Part shown: positions 18,904-28,175 of the stretch, piece after piece
Layout: every line of letters starts with the position of its first letter
Position numbering within the stretch: position 1 is the first letter of the stretch
Assembly (NCBI GenBank): GCA_963775245.1
Contig: CAVZID010000033.1
Span: 1 to 64,000, forward strand
Direction of reading: 5' to 3'
DNA from: CAVSWT01 sp963775245
GTDB taxonomy: Bacteria > Bacteroidota > Ignavibacteria > Ignavibacteriales > Ignavibacteriaceae
Length of the DNA: 64,000 nucleotides
The notes under the pieces: model-generated
The model's input: only the letters and a program-made list of their open reading frames with translations
Databases searched by the model: none
What the model was told of the DNA's origin: nothing
Made by a program: the position numbers and the translations under genes

Positions 18904-19089
18904 AAAACTTTTTTTTATGTATTTCAAACTAGATATTAATTTATTATAAACCGTTTCAATGGTTTTTTATTTCCAAATTATTTTGATTGTTATATTGAGA
19001 TGCCTCTAAAATATTTTCTTAATTTATTCATTTTAATCTTCATTGCAATGCGTTACATTTAAGGCATTAAAAATTAAAGAGTAGATAAA

Positions 19090-19860
19090 ATGAGTGAAGA
19101 AAAAAAATCATATATCTCCGGAATTTATAATTACTGCGACCGCTGGTGTGAAAGATGCAGTTTCACATCGAATTGTTATTTGTTTACTACCGAGTCACGA
19201 ATAACAACTCACGAAATAATGAATAATGGAGAATTACCTGAGCCAGAAGATATATTCCCTCCTATAGATAGCGACGAAGATGAAAATGAAGAATTATTTT
19301 TTGATGAAGAAGATGATGAGGATTTTGATTTTGAGGATGAAGATTATGATGACGAAAGTATTGAAGAAGAGATGGAACAGGACAGAAAATTTTTCGAACA
19401 AAATAATTCTCCGCTTGAAGAATTATCCGACGGTTACATGGAAAAAGCACATCCCCTGCTTAAAGCTCTTGATTCCAAATACGGCTTTTATGAAAACGCA
19501 AATAAAAATTTGGATGAAGATGAATTTAAAAGACTTAATAATGCATTTGAAATTTTTGCTTTTTACCACATGTTCATTCATGTAAAATACAAAAGGGCGG
19601 TACATGCTAAGCTTGATGTTTTAAGAGAAGACGACCCTGAGATGATAGGCATGCATGCTTACGACATGAACGGTACGGCAAAAATCGCAACTCTCTCTGT
19701 AAACAATTCAATAAATGCATTAAATGAATTGTATCATGCATTCCCTGAATTTGATAAAGAAATATCTGAATTACTAGTACTTCTCGGCAAAATAAAAAAT
19801 GAATCGGATAAAGAATTCCCGGATTGTATGAAATTTAAGAGGCCTGGGTTGGATGAGTGA
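19090..19860 (+). CDS. Acidic protein with N-terminal Cys4 motif, unknown function
   Basis: 256 aa without signal peptide or membrane segment. Four cysteines near the N-terminus (C16, C20, C23, C29; CX3CX2CX5C in YCDRWCERCSFTSNC) look like a zinc or Fe-S site. Residues 55-105 are almost continuous Asp/Glu, which suggests a disordered acidic linker. The C-terminal half is helical. From memory, similar proteins occur across Bacteroidota without assigned function. Transcribed alone. Start codon choice is supported by the Cys motif lying close to the N-terminus. Confidence 0.8.
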   Translation: MSEEKKSYISGIYNYCDRWCERCSFTSNCYLFTTESRITTHEIMNNGELPEPEDIFPPIDSDEDENEELFFDEEDDEDFDFEDEDYDDESIEEEMEQDRKFFEQNNSPLEELSDGYMEKAHPLLKALDSKYGFYENANKNLDEDEFKRLNNAFEIFAFYHMFIHVKYKRAVHAKLDVLREDDPEMIGMHAYDMNGTAKIATLSVNNSINALNELYHAFPEFDKEISELLVLLGKIKNESDKEFPDCMKFKRPGLDE

Positions 19861-19965
19861 AATGTTTGTAGGCTAATTATAACCTTCACAAAAAGTGAGA
19901 GGATAATTTTTCATAAAAAATATATCTATTAGAATTTTAATTTAAAATAATCAAGTTTAGGAAGT

Positions 19966-21108
19966 TCATTCATTATCAGTAAAAAGCTTATAGTATTCTT
20001 CGAACAAAAACATTCTATTTCTTTTATATCCAGTAACTTCTTTTAAAATATCTAGTTCTTCAAAATCTTGTATAATTGAATTTGCGGGTTTTGTTGTTAT
20101 ACTAAGAAAATTTTCAACATCTTTTACATTTACAATGGGTTTGCTATACAGAAAATTTATTAATGCTTTGGCATTTTTTATTTTTTTCCCAAATGTGAGT
20201 AGTTTTTCTCCTTCGATTTTTTCTTTAAGCTTCAGGATTTTTTTTAATGTTTTAATCCCTTTTTCTGATGTTTCACTAACAGCAACTAAAAAGAATTTAA
20301 TCCATTGAGTAAGATTATTCGAAGTTCGTACAAAAGTTAAGTTATCGTAATAAAGAGATTTTTTCTTTTCAAAGAAATCTGAAAGGTATAGTGTCGGTTT
20401 ATCAAGTAAATCTGTAGAAACCAGATAAAGCGTAATCATTAATCTACCCAATCTTCCATTACCATCAAGAAATGGATGAATGGTTTCGAACTGATAATGA
20501 GCTATTGCTATCCTTATTAAATTTGGTACTTCTATTTTATCATTGTGTATAAAATTTTCAAGGTCGTTCATTAAATCCGATATTTCCGTATGCTGCGGAG
20601 GTATAAATACTGCATCTTTTAAAGTTGCTCCACCAATCCAATTCTGGCTGCTACGATATTCCCCAGGCATTTTTGATTCACCTCTTACACCTTGTAATAA
20701 AATTTTATGAGCTTCTTTCATTAATCTGGTCGAAAGAGGCAAATCTTTTAATTTATCAACGGAAAAATTTAATGCAGCAATATAATTTTGAACTTCCTGC
20801 CAATCATCTCTCTTTTCAGGAGCTATTTCATCCACTGAAAGTAAAGCTTCGTCTACTTCTGTTCTTGTTCCTTCAATTTTACTTGATGTAGTCGCTTCTT
20901 TTATTACATGCATTGCAATAAAAAAATCTATATCCGGAACATAAAGTGAAAAAGCGTTTAATTCACCTAATTTTTTATTTGCTTCTGCCAGCAATGTGTT
21001 AATTTTAGCATCTCCCCAGGTCCACTCTAAATTTATACTTGAAGGAGAAAAGCTCCTATATTGATATTGCTGTGTATATTTTCCTGCCTTAAAATCTTTT
21101 AAATCCAT
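19966..21108 (-). CDS. Fic-domain protein with inhibitory motif and C-terminal winged helix
   Basis: 380 aa. The canonical Fic motif HPFLDGNGRLGR (H211-R222) predicts transfer of AMP or another phosphate-containing group to a protein hydroxyl. An N-terminal SSKIEG motif (S75-G80) matches the (S/T)xxxE(G/N) inhibitory helix of class II Fic proteins, with E79 the autoinhibitory glutamate. About residues 305-370 form a winged-helix-like domain (AKALINFLYSKPIVNVKDVE ... ILKEVTGYKRNRMFLFEEYYKLF), common in this subgroup. Three inverted repeats with a strict 40-bp period lie just upstream, so autoregulation through the winged helix is a reasonable inference. It stands alone, divergent from the acylase gene. 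Confidence 0.95.
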   Translation of the reverse strand: MDLKDFKAGKYTQQYQYRSFSPSSINLEWTWGDAKINTLLAEANKKLGELNAFSLYVPDIDFFIAMHVIKEATTSSKIEGTRTEVDEALLSVDEIAPEKRDDWQEVQNYIAALNFSVDKLKDLPLSTRLMKEAHKILLQGVRGESKMPGEYRSSQNWIGGATLKDAVFIPPQHTEISDLMNDLENFIHNDKIEVPNLIRIAIAHYQFETIHPFLDGNGRLGRLMITLYLVSTDLLDKPTLYLSDFFEKKKSLYYDNLTFVRTSNNLTQWIKFFLVAVSETSEKGIKTLKKILKLKEKIEGEKLLTFGKKIKNAKALINFLYSKPIVNVKDVENFLSITTKPANSIIQDFEELDILKEVTGYKRNRMFLFEEYYKLFTDNE

Positions 21109-21496
21109 ATTTACTCCTAATTTCCTCCATTAAAATAAACTATAGTGGAGTTTAATGCAATAAAGTCCATTATAAATATTTATAATAGACTTTAATAGGT
21201 TTCCCTCCATTATAATTAAATATAATGGAGTTTCCTTAATTATAAGTTTTTATAATAAAAGAAGCTTAATTAAAAAGTTGAGCCTAAACATTTTTGTTCC
21301 CACGTAGCTCCCTCTCCGTTCCCACTCCGTTCATAGATTATGTTACTTTATTTCAAATGTTAATTCTTTGAGGTTCGAGAAAAGCAATTTGGGTCGAATT
21401 AATAATTTCATTAATTATTTATTAAATTATGATTTTCATCTTAATTCACTACCTCCTTTTTATTTTATATATTTCCAATAAAAATATTTACATACT
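21109..21496. other. 388-bp divergent intergenic region holding the operator array
   Basis: The left part (21125-21230) holds three inverted repeats, described separately. The remainder (21231-21496) is AT-rich and probably holds promoters for the Fic gene and the divergent acylase gene. I could not fix either promoter. Confidence 0.6.
21125..21230. promoter_or_regulatory. Triple operator array upstream of the Fic gene
   Basis: Three 26-bp inverted repeats begin at 21125, 21165 and 21205, exactly 40 bp apart. Each has 10-bp arms and a 6-bp spacer. Box 3 is perfect (CTCCATTATA / TATAATGGAG). Box 2 is GTCCATTATA / TATAATAGAC with one arm mismatch. Box 1 is CTCCATTAAA / TATAGTGGAG with two. They end 17 bp before the Fic start codon. 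Repeat, symmetry and spacing are seen directly; the binding protein is inferred, with the Fic winged helix the first suspect. Confidence 0.75.
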
Positions 21497-23965
21497 TTGA
21501 TGCCCAGATGGCTTAAAATATTAATTGGTGTTTTTGTTACTTTCATCATCGTCTTTACGGTTGGGGGAGTAATTTTTTATCACGTGTTAAAAACCTCTTT
21601 GCCCGATTACAATGGCGAAGCATCATCCACGCGCATTAAAAATAATATTACAATTTACCGCGACAGCATGGCAGTCCCATATATTGTAGCTCAAAATGAT
21701 GAAGATGCTGCATTTGGTCTTGGCTACGTTCATGCCCAGGAAAGATTATTCACTATGGACCTTGCCCGCAGAGCAGGCGAGGGAAGATTAAGCGAAATTT
21801 TTGGAAGCGCAACTATTCCGTTTGATAAAATGTTTTTAACTGTGGGAATTAAAAGAACCGTCGAAGCGAATATGAAAAAGATGAGTGCAGATGAATTAAA
21901 AATCCTTCAGGCTTATGCAAATGGAGTTAACTTTTATATTAAGCAGGCAAAAGGTAATTATCCTATTGAGTTTGACGCATTGGGCTACGACCCGTATCCA
22001 TGGAAGCCGGAACATACTTTAATTATTGCGAGAATGATGGCGTGGGAATTAAATGTAAGCTGGTGGAATGATGTTACTTTTACGGACCTAGTACAAAAGT
22101 TTGGCGAAGAAAAAGTAAAAGAAATTTTACCAAGCTATCCTGAGAATGGGCCTTTTATAATTCCTCCTGAATTAAAAAAATATCCGCCTATCAGTAAATC
22201 ATTTGTTGAAACAGATAAAGCTTTCAGAAAGTTTATGGGATTGAGAGGAACTCACATTGGCTCCAACAATTGGGTTGTAAACGGAAATATGTCTGTAAGT
22301 GGAAAGCCTTTAATTGCAAATGATACTCATCTTGCTTTAAGTGCCCCGGGCAAATGGTTTGCTGCTGTTATTAAAAGTACGGAGCCTGGGGGTTGGGATG
22401 CCGCCGGTTTTACTCTGCCGGGAATCCCGATGATTGTTATTGGCAAGAATAAAAATATTACCTGGACAGTAACCAACCTTATGACTGACGATGCTGATTT
22501 TTATATAGAAAAATTAGATTCGGCTAAGAAAAAATATTTGTACAATGATAAATGGTATGATGTTCAAATAATTAAGGATACAATAAAAGTTAAAGATTCA
22601 ACTTCAGTCCCAATTGAAATAAAATTAACAAATCATGGCCCTATAATTTCTGACATTCATCCTTATTCAATTTTGTATGCTGATAGAAAAGAAAAAACTG
22701 TTCCCTTAAGCATGCGCTGGCTTGGCGATGATTACAGTGATGAGTTTTTAGCTTTCTATAAAATTAATAAAGCAAAAAACTGGGATGAGTTTAAATCTTC
22801 ATTCAAAACTTATTCTGTGCCGGGACAAAATTTTGTTTATGCAGATAAAGATGGAAACATTGGTTATGTAATGGGAACCCAAATTCCGGTTCGTAAAAGT
22901 GAAAGTGCAACCTTCGTCTGCGATGGAACTACAAGTAAATATGATTGGAAGGGAATTCTTAATGCAGAAGATTTACCCGACTTATTTAATCCTTCATCAA
23001 ATTTCATTGCTTCTGCAAACAATAAAACCATCAAACATTTTAAATATTACATTTCAAACTTGTGGGAGCCGCCTTCAAGATATGAAAGAATTGTTGAGCT
23101 GCTGAGTCAAAAGCAAAAGCATTCGGTTCGTGATTATGAAAAATATCAGAATGATTTTGTTTCGCCTTATGCTGAACAAATTACAAAATATATTTTGAAT
23201 GCTTTTAAAAATGTAAAAGTAACGGATAAGAATTTGAATTTATCATTAAAGCTTTTCAATGAATGGAATTATGAATTTAATGAATACAGCCAGGTGCCTG
23301 CGATATATGCAGTTTTCTTCAAGCATCTACTAAAGAATATTTATTACGATGAAATGGGTGAAGAGGAATTCAATGAATTTTTGTTTATGGCAAATGTGCC
23401 TTATAGAAGCGTTGTGCAGGTTTTGAGTGATTCAACTTGTTCATGGTTTGATAATATAAATACAAAAGACAAAATTGAAACAAGAGATGAAATTATTAGG
23501 CAAAGCCTTTCCGATGCATTAACCGAATTGGAAACTGAATTTGGAAGAGATTTAAAAACCTGGCAATGGGGGAGGCTGCACAAAGTTACTTTCAAGCATG
23601 CGTTCTCAGGTGTTTCATCCATACTCGACGATTTTATTGATATTGGCCCTTACAGCATTGGTGGGGACGGTACAACAATTTTCAATACAGAATACCCTTT
23701 TTATGAACCTATAAAAAAATATCCGCGTTTCAATCATAGCGAATTTGAAAATACGCTTGGGCCTTCTATGCGGTACATATTTGATTATTCAAAACCGGAC
23801 TTATTTTATATGATTCTCCCCACCGGGCAAAGCGGGAACGTAATGAGTGCCCATTACAAGGACATGACTGATATGTGGCTGCATGGAAAATATATTACTG
23901 TTAAAACCGATTTAAATTCGATTGAGAAGAATAAAGATAAGTACGTTATTAGGGCTTCTCGTTAA
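21497..23965 (+). CDS. Penicillin acylase-family (Ntn-hydrolase) amidase
   Basis: 822 aa in the penicillin amidase S45 family, which includes beta-lactam acylases and acyl-homoserine-lactone acylases. A single N-terminal membrane segment (about 7-30) anchors or exports it. The alpha chain begins with the family hallmark IYRDSMAVPYIVAQNDEDAAFGLGYVHAQERLFTMDL (53-90). Autocleavage is predicted between G255 and S256 in HIGSNNWVV, making S256 the N-terminal nucleophile of the beta chain. The catalytic Asn region lies in the C-terminal part. All expected parts are present. The substrate cannot be told apart: N-acyl homoserine lactones, N-acylated amino acids or antibiotics are all possible. Confidence 0.93.
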   Translation: MMPRWLKILIGVFVTFIIVFTVGGVIFYHVLKTSLPDYNGEASSTRIKNNITIYRDSMAVPYIVAQNDEDAAFGLGYVHAQERLFTMDLARRAGEGRLSEIFGSATIPFDKMFLTVGIKRTVEANMKKMSADELKILQAYANGVNFYIKQAKGNYPIEFDALGYDPYPWKPEHTLIIARMMAWELNVSWWNDVTFTDLVQKFGEEKVKEILPSYPENGPFIIPPELKKYPPISKSFVETDKAFRKFMGLRGTHIGSNNWVVNGNMSVSGKPLIANDTHLALSAPGKWFAAVIKSTEPGGWDAAGFTLPGIPMIVIGKNKNITWTVTNLMTDDADFYIEKLDSAKKKYLYNDKWYDVQIIKDTIKVKDSTSVPIEIKLTNHGPIISDIHPYSILYADRKEKTVPLSMRWLGDDYSDEFLAFYKINKAKNWDEFKSSFKTYSVPGQNFVYADKDGNIGYVMGTQIPVRKSESATFVCDGTTSKYDWKGILNAEDLPDLFNPSSNFIASANNKTIKHFKYYISNLWEPPSRYERIVELLSQKQKHSVRDYEKYQNDFVSPYAEQITKYILNAFKNVKVTDKNLNLSLKLFNEWNYEFNEYSQVPAIYAVFFKHLLKNIYYDEMGEEEFNEFLFMANVPYRSVVQVLSDSTCSWFDNINTKDKIETRDEIIRQSLSDALTELETEFGRDLKTWQWGRLHKVTFKHAFSGVSSILDDFIDIGPYSIGGDGTTIFNTEYPFYEPIKKYPRFNHSEFENTLGPSMRYIFDYSKPDLFYMILPTGQSGNVMSAHYKDMTDMWLHGKYITVKTDLNSIEKNKDKYVIRASR

Positions 23966-24226
23966 ACTGATAAATTGTTAAACTGTTAAATGGATAAATT
24001 GTTGTAGTACTTATAATAAGTAAAACAAATGCATTGATAATTTTGTCAGAAAGAAAAATATAAAGTTAATTACTTAAATAAACCCGTCCCTTTTCAAGGG
24101 AAGGGTACGGGATGGGTTCTGATGTATGCTTAATAACTTTTACAAACAAGTTTTCCTGTGAACTTAAAACAATTTAGCAATAAAGCAATTAGACAATAAA
24201 ACTATTTAACAATTAAGCAATTGAAC
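23964..24226. repeat. Composite intergenic repeat: inverted AT-rich arrays around a hairpin
   Basis: The 334 bp between the acylase gene and metF is mostly repeat. An array of TAAATTGTTAAACTGTTAAA type (23964-24002) reappears inverted as AACAATT/GCAATT units at 24168-24226. Between them lies the GC-richer hairpin element of family B at 24081-24118. No gene or clear promoter is visible apart from the AT-rich end before metF. Confidence 0.6.
24081..24118. repeat. Palindromic repeat, family B copy 1
   Basis: Outer arms AACCC/GGGTT and inner CCCTT-TTC-AAGGG make a nested hairpin. Its reverse complement matches the element at 28176-28210 over AACCCATCCC and CCCTTCCCTTGA, so this is a dispersed intergenic repeat. 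Confidence 0.7.
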
Positions 24227-24299
24227 CATAGACATTGTATGATGTTTATTAATTATTATATTAAATTTGCCTAACTTAAAATAAATAAAATATGATTAG

Positions 24300-25265
24300 A
24301 TGAAAGTAATTGACCATTTACAAAACGCAAAAGAGCCTTTAATTAGTTTTGAACTTATTCCACCCAAGCGAGGCGGTGATATAAAAGGACTGCTTTCTGT
24401 GATAGATGATATTTCTAAATACCGTCCTCCGTTCATTGATATAACCAGCCACTCTGCCGAAGTTATTTATGAAGAAACTCCAAAAGGAATTCAAAAGAAA
24501 ATAAAACGCAAACGTCCTGGCACTCTTGGAATATGCGCACTTATTCAAAACAAATATAATATCGATGCAGTACCTCATATTCTTACTAAAGGATTTACAC
24601 GTGAAGAGACGGAAGATTTTTTAATTGAATTAAGTTACCTAGGAATTGAGAATGTACTTGCTATAAGGGGTGATGACAGCGGTTACGAAAAGCCTGTGCC
24701 GGAAGGAAAAAGCATAAATAAATTTGCTTCTGAATTGGTGAAGCAAATTGTTGATATGAATAAAGGAAAATATCTTGAAGAAAATTTACTTGATGCAAAA
24801 CCTTCAGGCTTTTGTATTGGAGTAAGCGGCTACCCTGAAAAACATTTCGAAGCTCCCAATTTAAAAACTGATATTCAATATGTTAAAGCCAAAGTCGATG
24901 CTGGTGCTGATTACGTTGTAACTCAAATGTTTTATGATAATAAAGTTTATTTTGATTTCGTTACAAAGTGTAAGGCTGAAGGAATTCATGTCCCGATAAT
25001 TCCTGGATTAAAAATTCTAACTGCAAAATCTCATTTAATAAATTTACCAAGAAATTTTTATATCAACTTACCTGATGAATTAGTTGATGAAGTTAGTGCA
25101 GCAAAGCCGGAACATGTGATGGATATTGGAGTTGAATGGGCAGCAAAGCAGGTTGAAGATTTATTAAATAAAAATGTTCCGAGTGTCCATTTTTATATTA
25201 TGCAGAACTCAAAGCCTGTAATTAAATTGATGGAAAGGTTAAAAATATTTAAGAAGATTGCTTAA
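24300..25265 (+). CDS. metF: Methylenetetrahydrofolate reductase
   Basis: 321 aa, slightly longer than E. coli MetF. It reduces 5,10-methylene-THF to 5-methyl-THF for methionine synthesis. The TIM-barrel signatures are present in order: ISFELIPPKRGGD near the N-terminus, DITSHSAE near 47, LRGDDSGYEK in the form AIRGDDSGYEK near 120, and VTQMFYDNKVYFDFV near 205. FAD- and folate-binding regions are therefore conserved. The next gene starts 2 bp after the stop, so metF probably heads an operon with an oxidoreductase and an aldolase. No S-adenosylmethionine riboswitch was seen upstream. Confidence 0.95.
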   Translation: MKVIDHLQNAKEPLISFELIPPKRGGDIKGLLSVIDDISKYRPPFIDITSHSAEVIYEETPKGIQKKIKRKRPGTLGICALIQNKYNIDAVPHILTKGFTREETEDFLIELSYLGIENVLAIRGDDSGYEKPVPEGKSINKFASELVKQIVDMNKGKYLEENLLDAKPSGFCIGVSGYPEKHFEAPNLKTDIQYVKAKVDAGADYVVTQMFYDNKVYFDFVTKCKAEGIHVPIIPGLKILTAKSHLINLPRNFYINLPDELVDEVSAAKPEHVMDIGVEWAAKQVEDLLNKNVPSVHFYIMQNSKPVIKLMERLKIFKKIA

Positions 25266-25267
25266 GC

Positions 25268-26272
25268 ATGGATGAAAATAAAATTCCAAAATTAAAAAAA
25301 ATAAAATGGGGAGTAGCAGGCCTCGGCAGGTTTACCGAACATACTTTTATCCCCACTCTTCAGCTTTTAAGAAAAAGTTCTCTGAATGCTGTTTTCTCAC
25401 ACAACGATAAAAGAGCAAAAGAGATTGCAGATAAGTATGGAGTAAACAATAATTACAGCAACTACACTGAATTTTTAAAATCAGATATCAATTCAGTATA
25501 CATCGCAAGTGCAAATGCTGACCATTATGAACAGGTACTAAAAGCGGCGGAAGCAAAGAAAAATGTTTACTGTGAAAAACCATTAGCCATTACATCCCAA
25601 CAAGCTAAAGAAATGGTTGAATGCTGCAAGGATAACAATGTTTTGTTTGCTGTTAATTATGTACACCGTGCACATCCTTTAGTAATAAAAGCAAAAGAAA
25701 TATTAAAAAGCCAGATGCTCGGCAAAATTGTTTCAATCAATGTTAATTTTAATATTGATCTTCCCCCTGGAAGTAGTTTCAGATATAAGAAAGAATTAAG
25801 CGGCGGCGGTGCACTTCGCGATATTGGTACTCACATGATTGATCTGCTTAGATTTTTTGGCGGCGAAATTACGGATATAAATGGAGTAGTAGATAATATA
25901 ATTTACAAAAGTGAAGTAGATGATTTTGCTTCTGCGATAGTTAAGTTTGAAAATAATTCTTACGGTAATTTCAATGTTTCATACAGCACTAAAAAAGCAT
26001 TTAACAGGATTGAAATAATTGGGCACTCCGGAGCATTAAGCATTGAAAAAGTAATTGCAGCAAGAAATGTTCATTCAAAATTAACAATCTTGCTTGAAGG
26101 AGAAGCAAAAAAAGCATTTAGAAAAAGAGCAAATAAAATGCTGCTTATGCTGCGTTCAGTACAAAAATCATTTCTTAATAATGAAGAACCAATTGCAACC
26201 GGGGTTGATGGTTTAATTAACATGCAATTAATGGAAGAACTCGAAAGTAAATGTCTCTCAAAAGTCAATTAG
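25268..26272 (+). CDS. Gfo/Idh/MocA-family oxidoreductase
   Basis: 334 aa. The N-terminal Rossmann fold (WGVAGLGRFTEHTFIPTL near residue 14) binds NAD(P). The family motif EKPLAITSQQAKEMVECC includes the conserved EKP near residue 97. The C-terminal alpha/beta domain carries GGGALRDIGTHMIDLLRFFGG, where the conserved Asp and His contribute to catalysis. Such enzymes oxidise or reduce sugars, inositols or related compounds; the substrate here is unknown. It begins 2 bp after metF and overlaps the aldolase gene by 22 bp, suggesting that it works with the aldolase on a sugar-derived compound. Confidence 0.93.
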   Translation: MDENKIPKLKKIKWGVAGLGRFTEHTFIPTLQLLRKSSLNAVFSHNDKRAKEIADKYGVNNNYSNYTEFLKSDINSVYIASANADHYEQVLKAAEAKKNVYCEKPLAITSQQAKEMVECCKDNNVLFAVNYVHRAHPLVIKAKEILKSQMLGKIVSINVNFNIDLPPGSSFRYKKELSGGGALRDIGTHMIDLLRFFGGEITDINGVVDNIIYKSEVDDFASAIVKFENNSYGNFNVSYSTKKAFNRIEIIGHSGALSIEKVIAARNVHSKLTILLEGEAKKAFRKRANKMLLMLRSVQKSFLNNEEPIATGVDGLINMQLMEELESKCLSKVN

Positions 26273-26907
26273 TTGAAACCTGCCATAAAGTTTTTGCCAA
26301 AGGATATGTGTCTGCTTATGATGGAAACATTTCTGCATTTACTCCAGACAATACAATATTAATAACAAGGTCAGCTGTGCGAAAGGGAGATGTAACTGAG
26401 AATGATATTTTAGAAATTGATCCTGCCGGAAACGTTATTAATGGAAGAGGAAAAATATCTACAGAGTATAAAATTCATTTATATGCTTACGCTAAAAGGC
26501 ATGAAGTGAATGCAGTTGTTCATTGTCATCCCGTTTATGCTACAGCATTTGCATCTTTGGGAGAAGGATTAACAAAACATTATTTTCCGGAAGTCGTATT
26601 AACCTTGGGCAAAGTTCCGCTTTGTAAATATGCTACTCCTTCTACTGATGAGTTGCCATTAAGCATGGATCCTTATATTGATTATGCCTGGGCTTTTTTA
26701 TTTCAGAATCACGGTGCTGTGACTTTAGGAAAAAATTTAAAAGATGCGTACAATAAAATGGAAAAATTAGAACATGCAGCGCAGACATTGTTTGCAGCAC
26801 AGTTACTTGGAGGAGCTAAAGAATTGCCTCCTGAAAGAATAAAAGAATTATTAAATCTCGCAAAAGAAAACTATGGATTAAATGTTGACGAGAGAAATAT
26901 TTTTTAG
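26251..26907 (+). CDS. Class II aldolase/adducin-family protein
   Basis: 218 aa, similar in length to L-fuculose-1-phosphate aldolase. Zinc ligands are H91, H93 (VVHCHPVYATAF) and H154 (FQNHGAVTLG), and E72 in STEYKIH is the likely catalytic acid/base. It should cleave a phosphorylated ketose or a related compound in the cytoplasm. The first 22 bp overlap the end of the oxidoreductase gene, so the genes are coupled. An orphan microcompartment shell protein is encoded 4.4 kb away; aldolases of this type do occur in some microcompartments, but the distance makes a link only speculative. Confidence 0.93.
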   Translation: MSLKSQLVETCHKVFAKGYVSAYDGNISAFTPDNTILITRSAVRKGDVTENDILEIDPAGNVINGRGKISTEYKIHLYAYAKRHEVNAVVHCHPVYATAFASLGEGLTKHYFPEVVLTLGKVPLCKYATPSTDELPLSMDPYIDYAWAFLFQNHGAVTLGKNLKDAYNKMEKLEHAAQTLFAAQLLGGAKELPPERIKELLNLAKENYGLNVDERNIF

Positions 26908-26925
26908 GTATTTGTAAATGAAACA

Positions 26926-26950
26926 TCACACTTCGATAAACTTAGTGTGA
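26926..26950. repeat. Inverted repeat after the aldolase gene
   Basis: TCACACT (26926-26932) and AGTGTGA (26944-26950) form a hairpin with an 11-nt loop, 18 bp after the aldolase stop. No T-run follows, so it is more likely a small palindromic repeat than a terminator. Confidence 0.5.
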
Positions 26951-26996
26951 CGAAAAAAATATAAAACAAATTTTTAATAAACACAGATATAAAAAT

Positions 26997-27998
26997 ATGA
27001 CGAATAACAAACTCAATGTAGCATTACTTCTCGGAGGAACATCTCCCGAAAAAGAAGTTTCTAAATCCTCAAGTGCAGCAATTTATAAAGCATTACAAAG
27101 TCTGGGGCACAATGTTAAACTTATAAACCCAGCATATGGAATTAACCAGCCAAAAGATGAAAATGATTTTTTTAATGAAAAAGAATTCACGGAAATTTCA
27201 AATAGGAATTTCGTTGAAGCAATAAATTCAAAATTATTTGATGACGTTGATATTGCATTTCTTGGACTTCATGGTAAATGGGGTGAAGACGGCACAATTC
27301 AGTCATTGCTTGAATTACGTGGAATAAAATATACAGGCTCGAAAGTTTTGGCAAGCGCTATCTCAATGGATAAAGCAATGTCAAAAATTTTATTGCAGCA
27401 TTACGGAGTTGCAACTCCCAGATGGATTGTAGCAAATAAAAATCAAGTTGAATTAAGTTCAATTAAAAAAAATATTGAAAGTAATTTAGGTTATCCTTGT
27501 GTTATTAAACCAAATGACCAGGGCTCAACAGTTGGCTTAACTATTTGCAAAGAACCTTCCGAAGTTGAAGAGGCAATTAAGCTCGCTCTTAATTTTTCTG
27601 ACAAAGCTTTAATTGAAGAGTTTATTCCGGGAAAAGAATTAACAATTGCCGTTCTTGAAAACAAAGCACTTCCTGTTTTGGAAATAAAACCTAAACACGG
27701 AATTTATGATTACGAATGCAAGTATACTTCAGGCATGAGTGAATATGAAGTGCCGGCAAAAATTTCTGAAGATATTTTTAAGAAAATTCAATCGCAAGCA
27801 CTTTTAGCATTTCAATCACTTGGATGTGAAACTTATTCAAGAATAGATTTCAGATTAAATCAGAACAATCAAGCATTCTGTTTGGAAGTTAATACACTTC
27901 CAGGCATGACATCTACCAGTCTGGTTCCTAAAATGGCTAAAGCTGTAGGAATTTCTTTTGAAGAATTAATTGAAAAAATTATTCGCTTAAGCTTATAA
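26997..27998 (+). CDS. ddl: D-alanine--D-alanine ligase
   Basis: 333 aa ATP-grasp enzyme that joins two D-alanines for peptidoglycan precursors. Family motifs in order: LLGGTSPEKEVSKSS (N-terminal, substrate side), FLGLHGKWGEDGTIQSLLEL (near 90-110), YTGSKVLASAISMDKAMSK (near 115), PCVIKPNDQGSTVGLT (ATP site), IEEFIPGKELTIAVL, and CLEVNTLPGMTSTSLVPKMA, which holds the Mg-binding Glu and Asn. All are intact. It is probably a short transcription unit of its own because repeat-rich DNA lies on both sides. Confidence 0.96.
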   Translation: MTNNKLNVALLLGGTSPEKEVSKSSSAAIYKALQSLGHNVKLINPAYGINQPKDENDFFNEKEFTEISNRNFVEAINSKLFDDVDIAFLGLHGKWGEDGTIQSLLELRGIKYTGSKVLASAISMDKAMSKILLQHYGVATPRWIVANKNQVELSSIKKNIESNLGYPCVIKPNDQGSTVGLTICKEPSEVEEAIKLALNFSDKALIEEFIPGKELTIAVLENKALPVLEIKPKHGIYDYECKYTSGMSEYEVPAKISEDIFKKIQSQALLAFQSLGCETYSRIDFRLNQNNQAFCLEVNTLPGMTSTSLVPKMAKAVGISFEELIEKIIRLSL

Positions 27999-28046
27999 AG
28001 AATTTATTAATAGATTTAGTTGCGGTTGTATGAACTGAGTGAAAAA

Positions 28047-28066
28047 AACAGACATTCCTGTTTGTT
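28047..28066. repeat. Palindromic repeat, family A copy 2
   Basis: AACAGACA-TTCC-TGTTTGTT forms 8-bp arms with one mismatch. It shares ACAGACATTCCTG with the reverse complement of the element at 18442. Confidence 0.65.
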
Positions 28067-28175
28067 CTTTAATTATTATGATAGAAAAAGAAAATGTAAA
28101 GATATCATCGATGATAAGTCTCTCCATTTACAAGGGAGAGATTAGAGAGGGTTCAAAAAGTTCAGACTATCAAAA

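Noticed and set aside
18948..18970. AAACC...GGTTTTTT as a terminator after the doxX-like gene
   Set aside because: The stem is only five mostly A-T pairs; too weak to call.
19262..19605. Frames overlapping the acidic tract of the Cys4 protein
   Set aside because: The Asp/Glu codons produce long open frames in the other phases; no start context or domain supports them.
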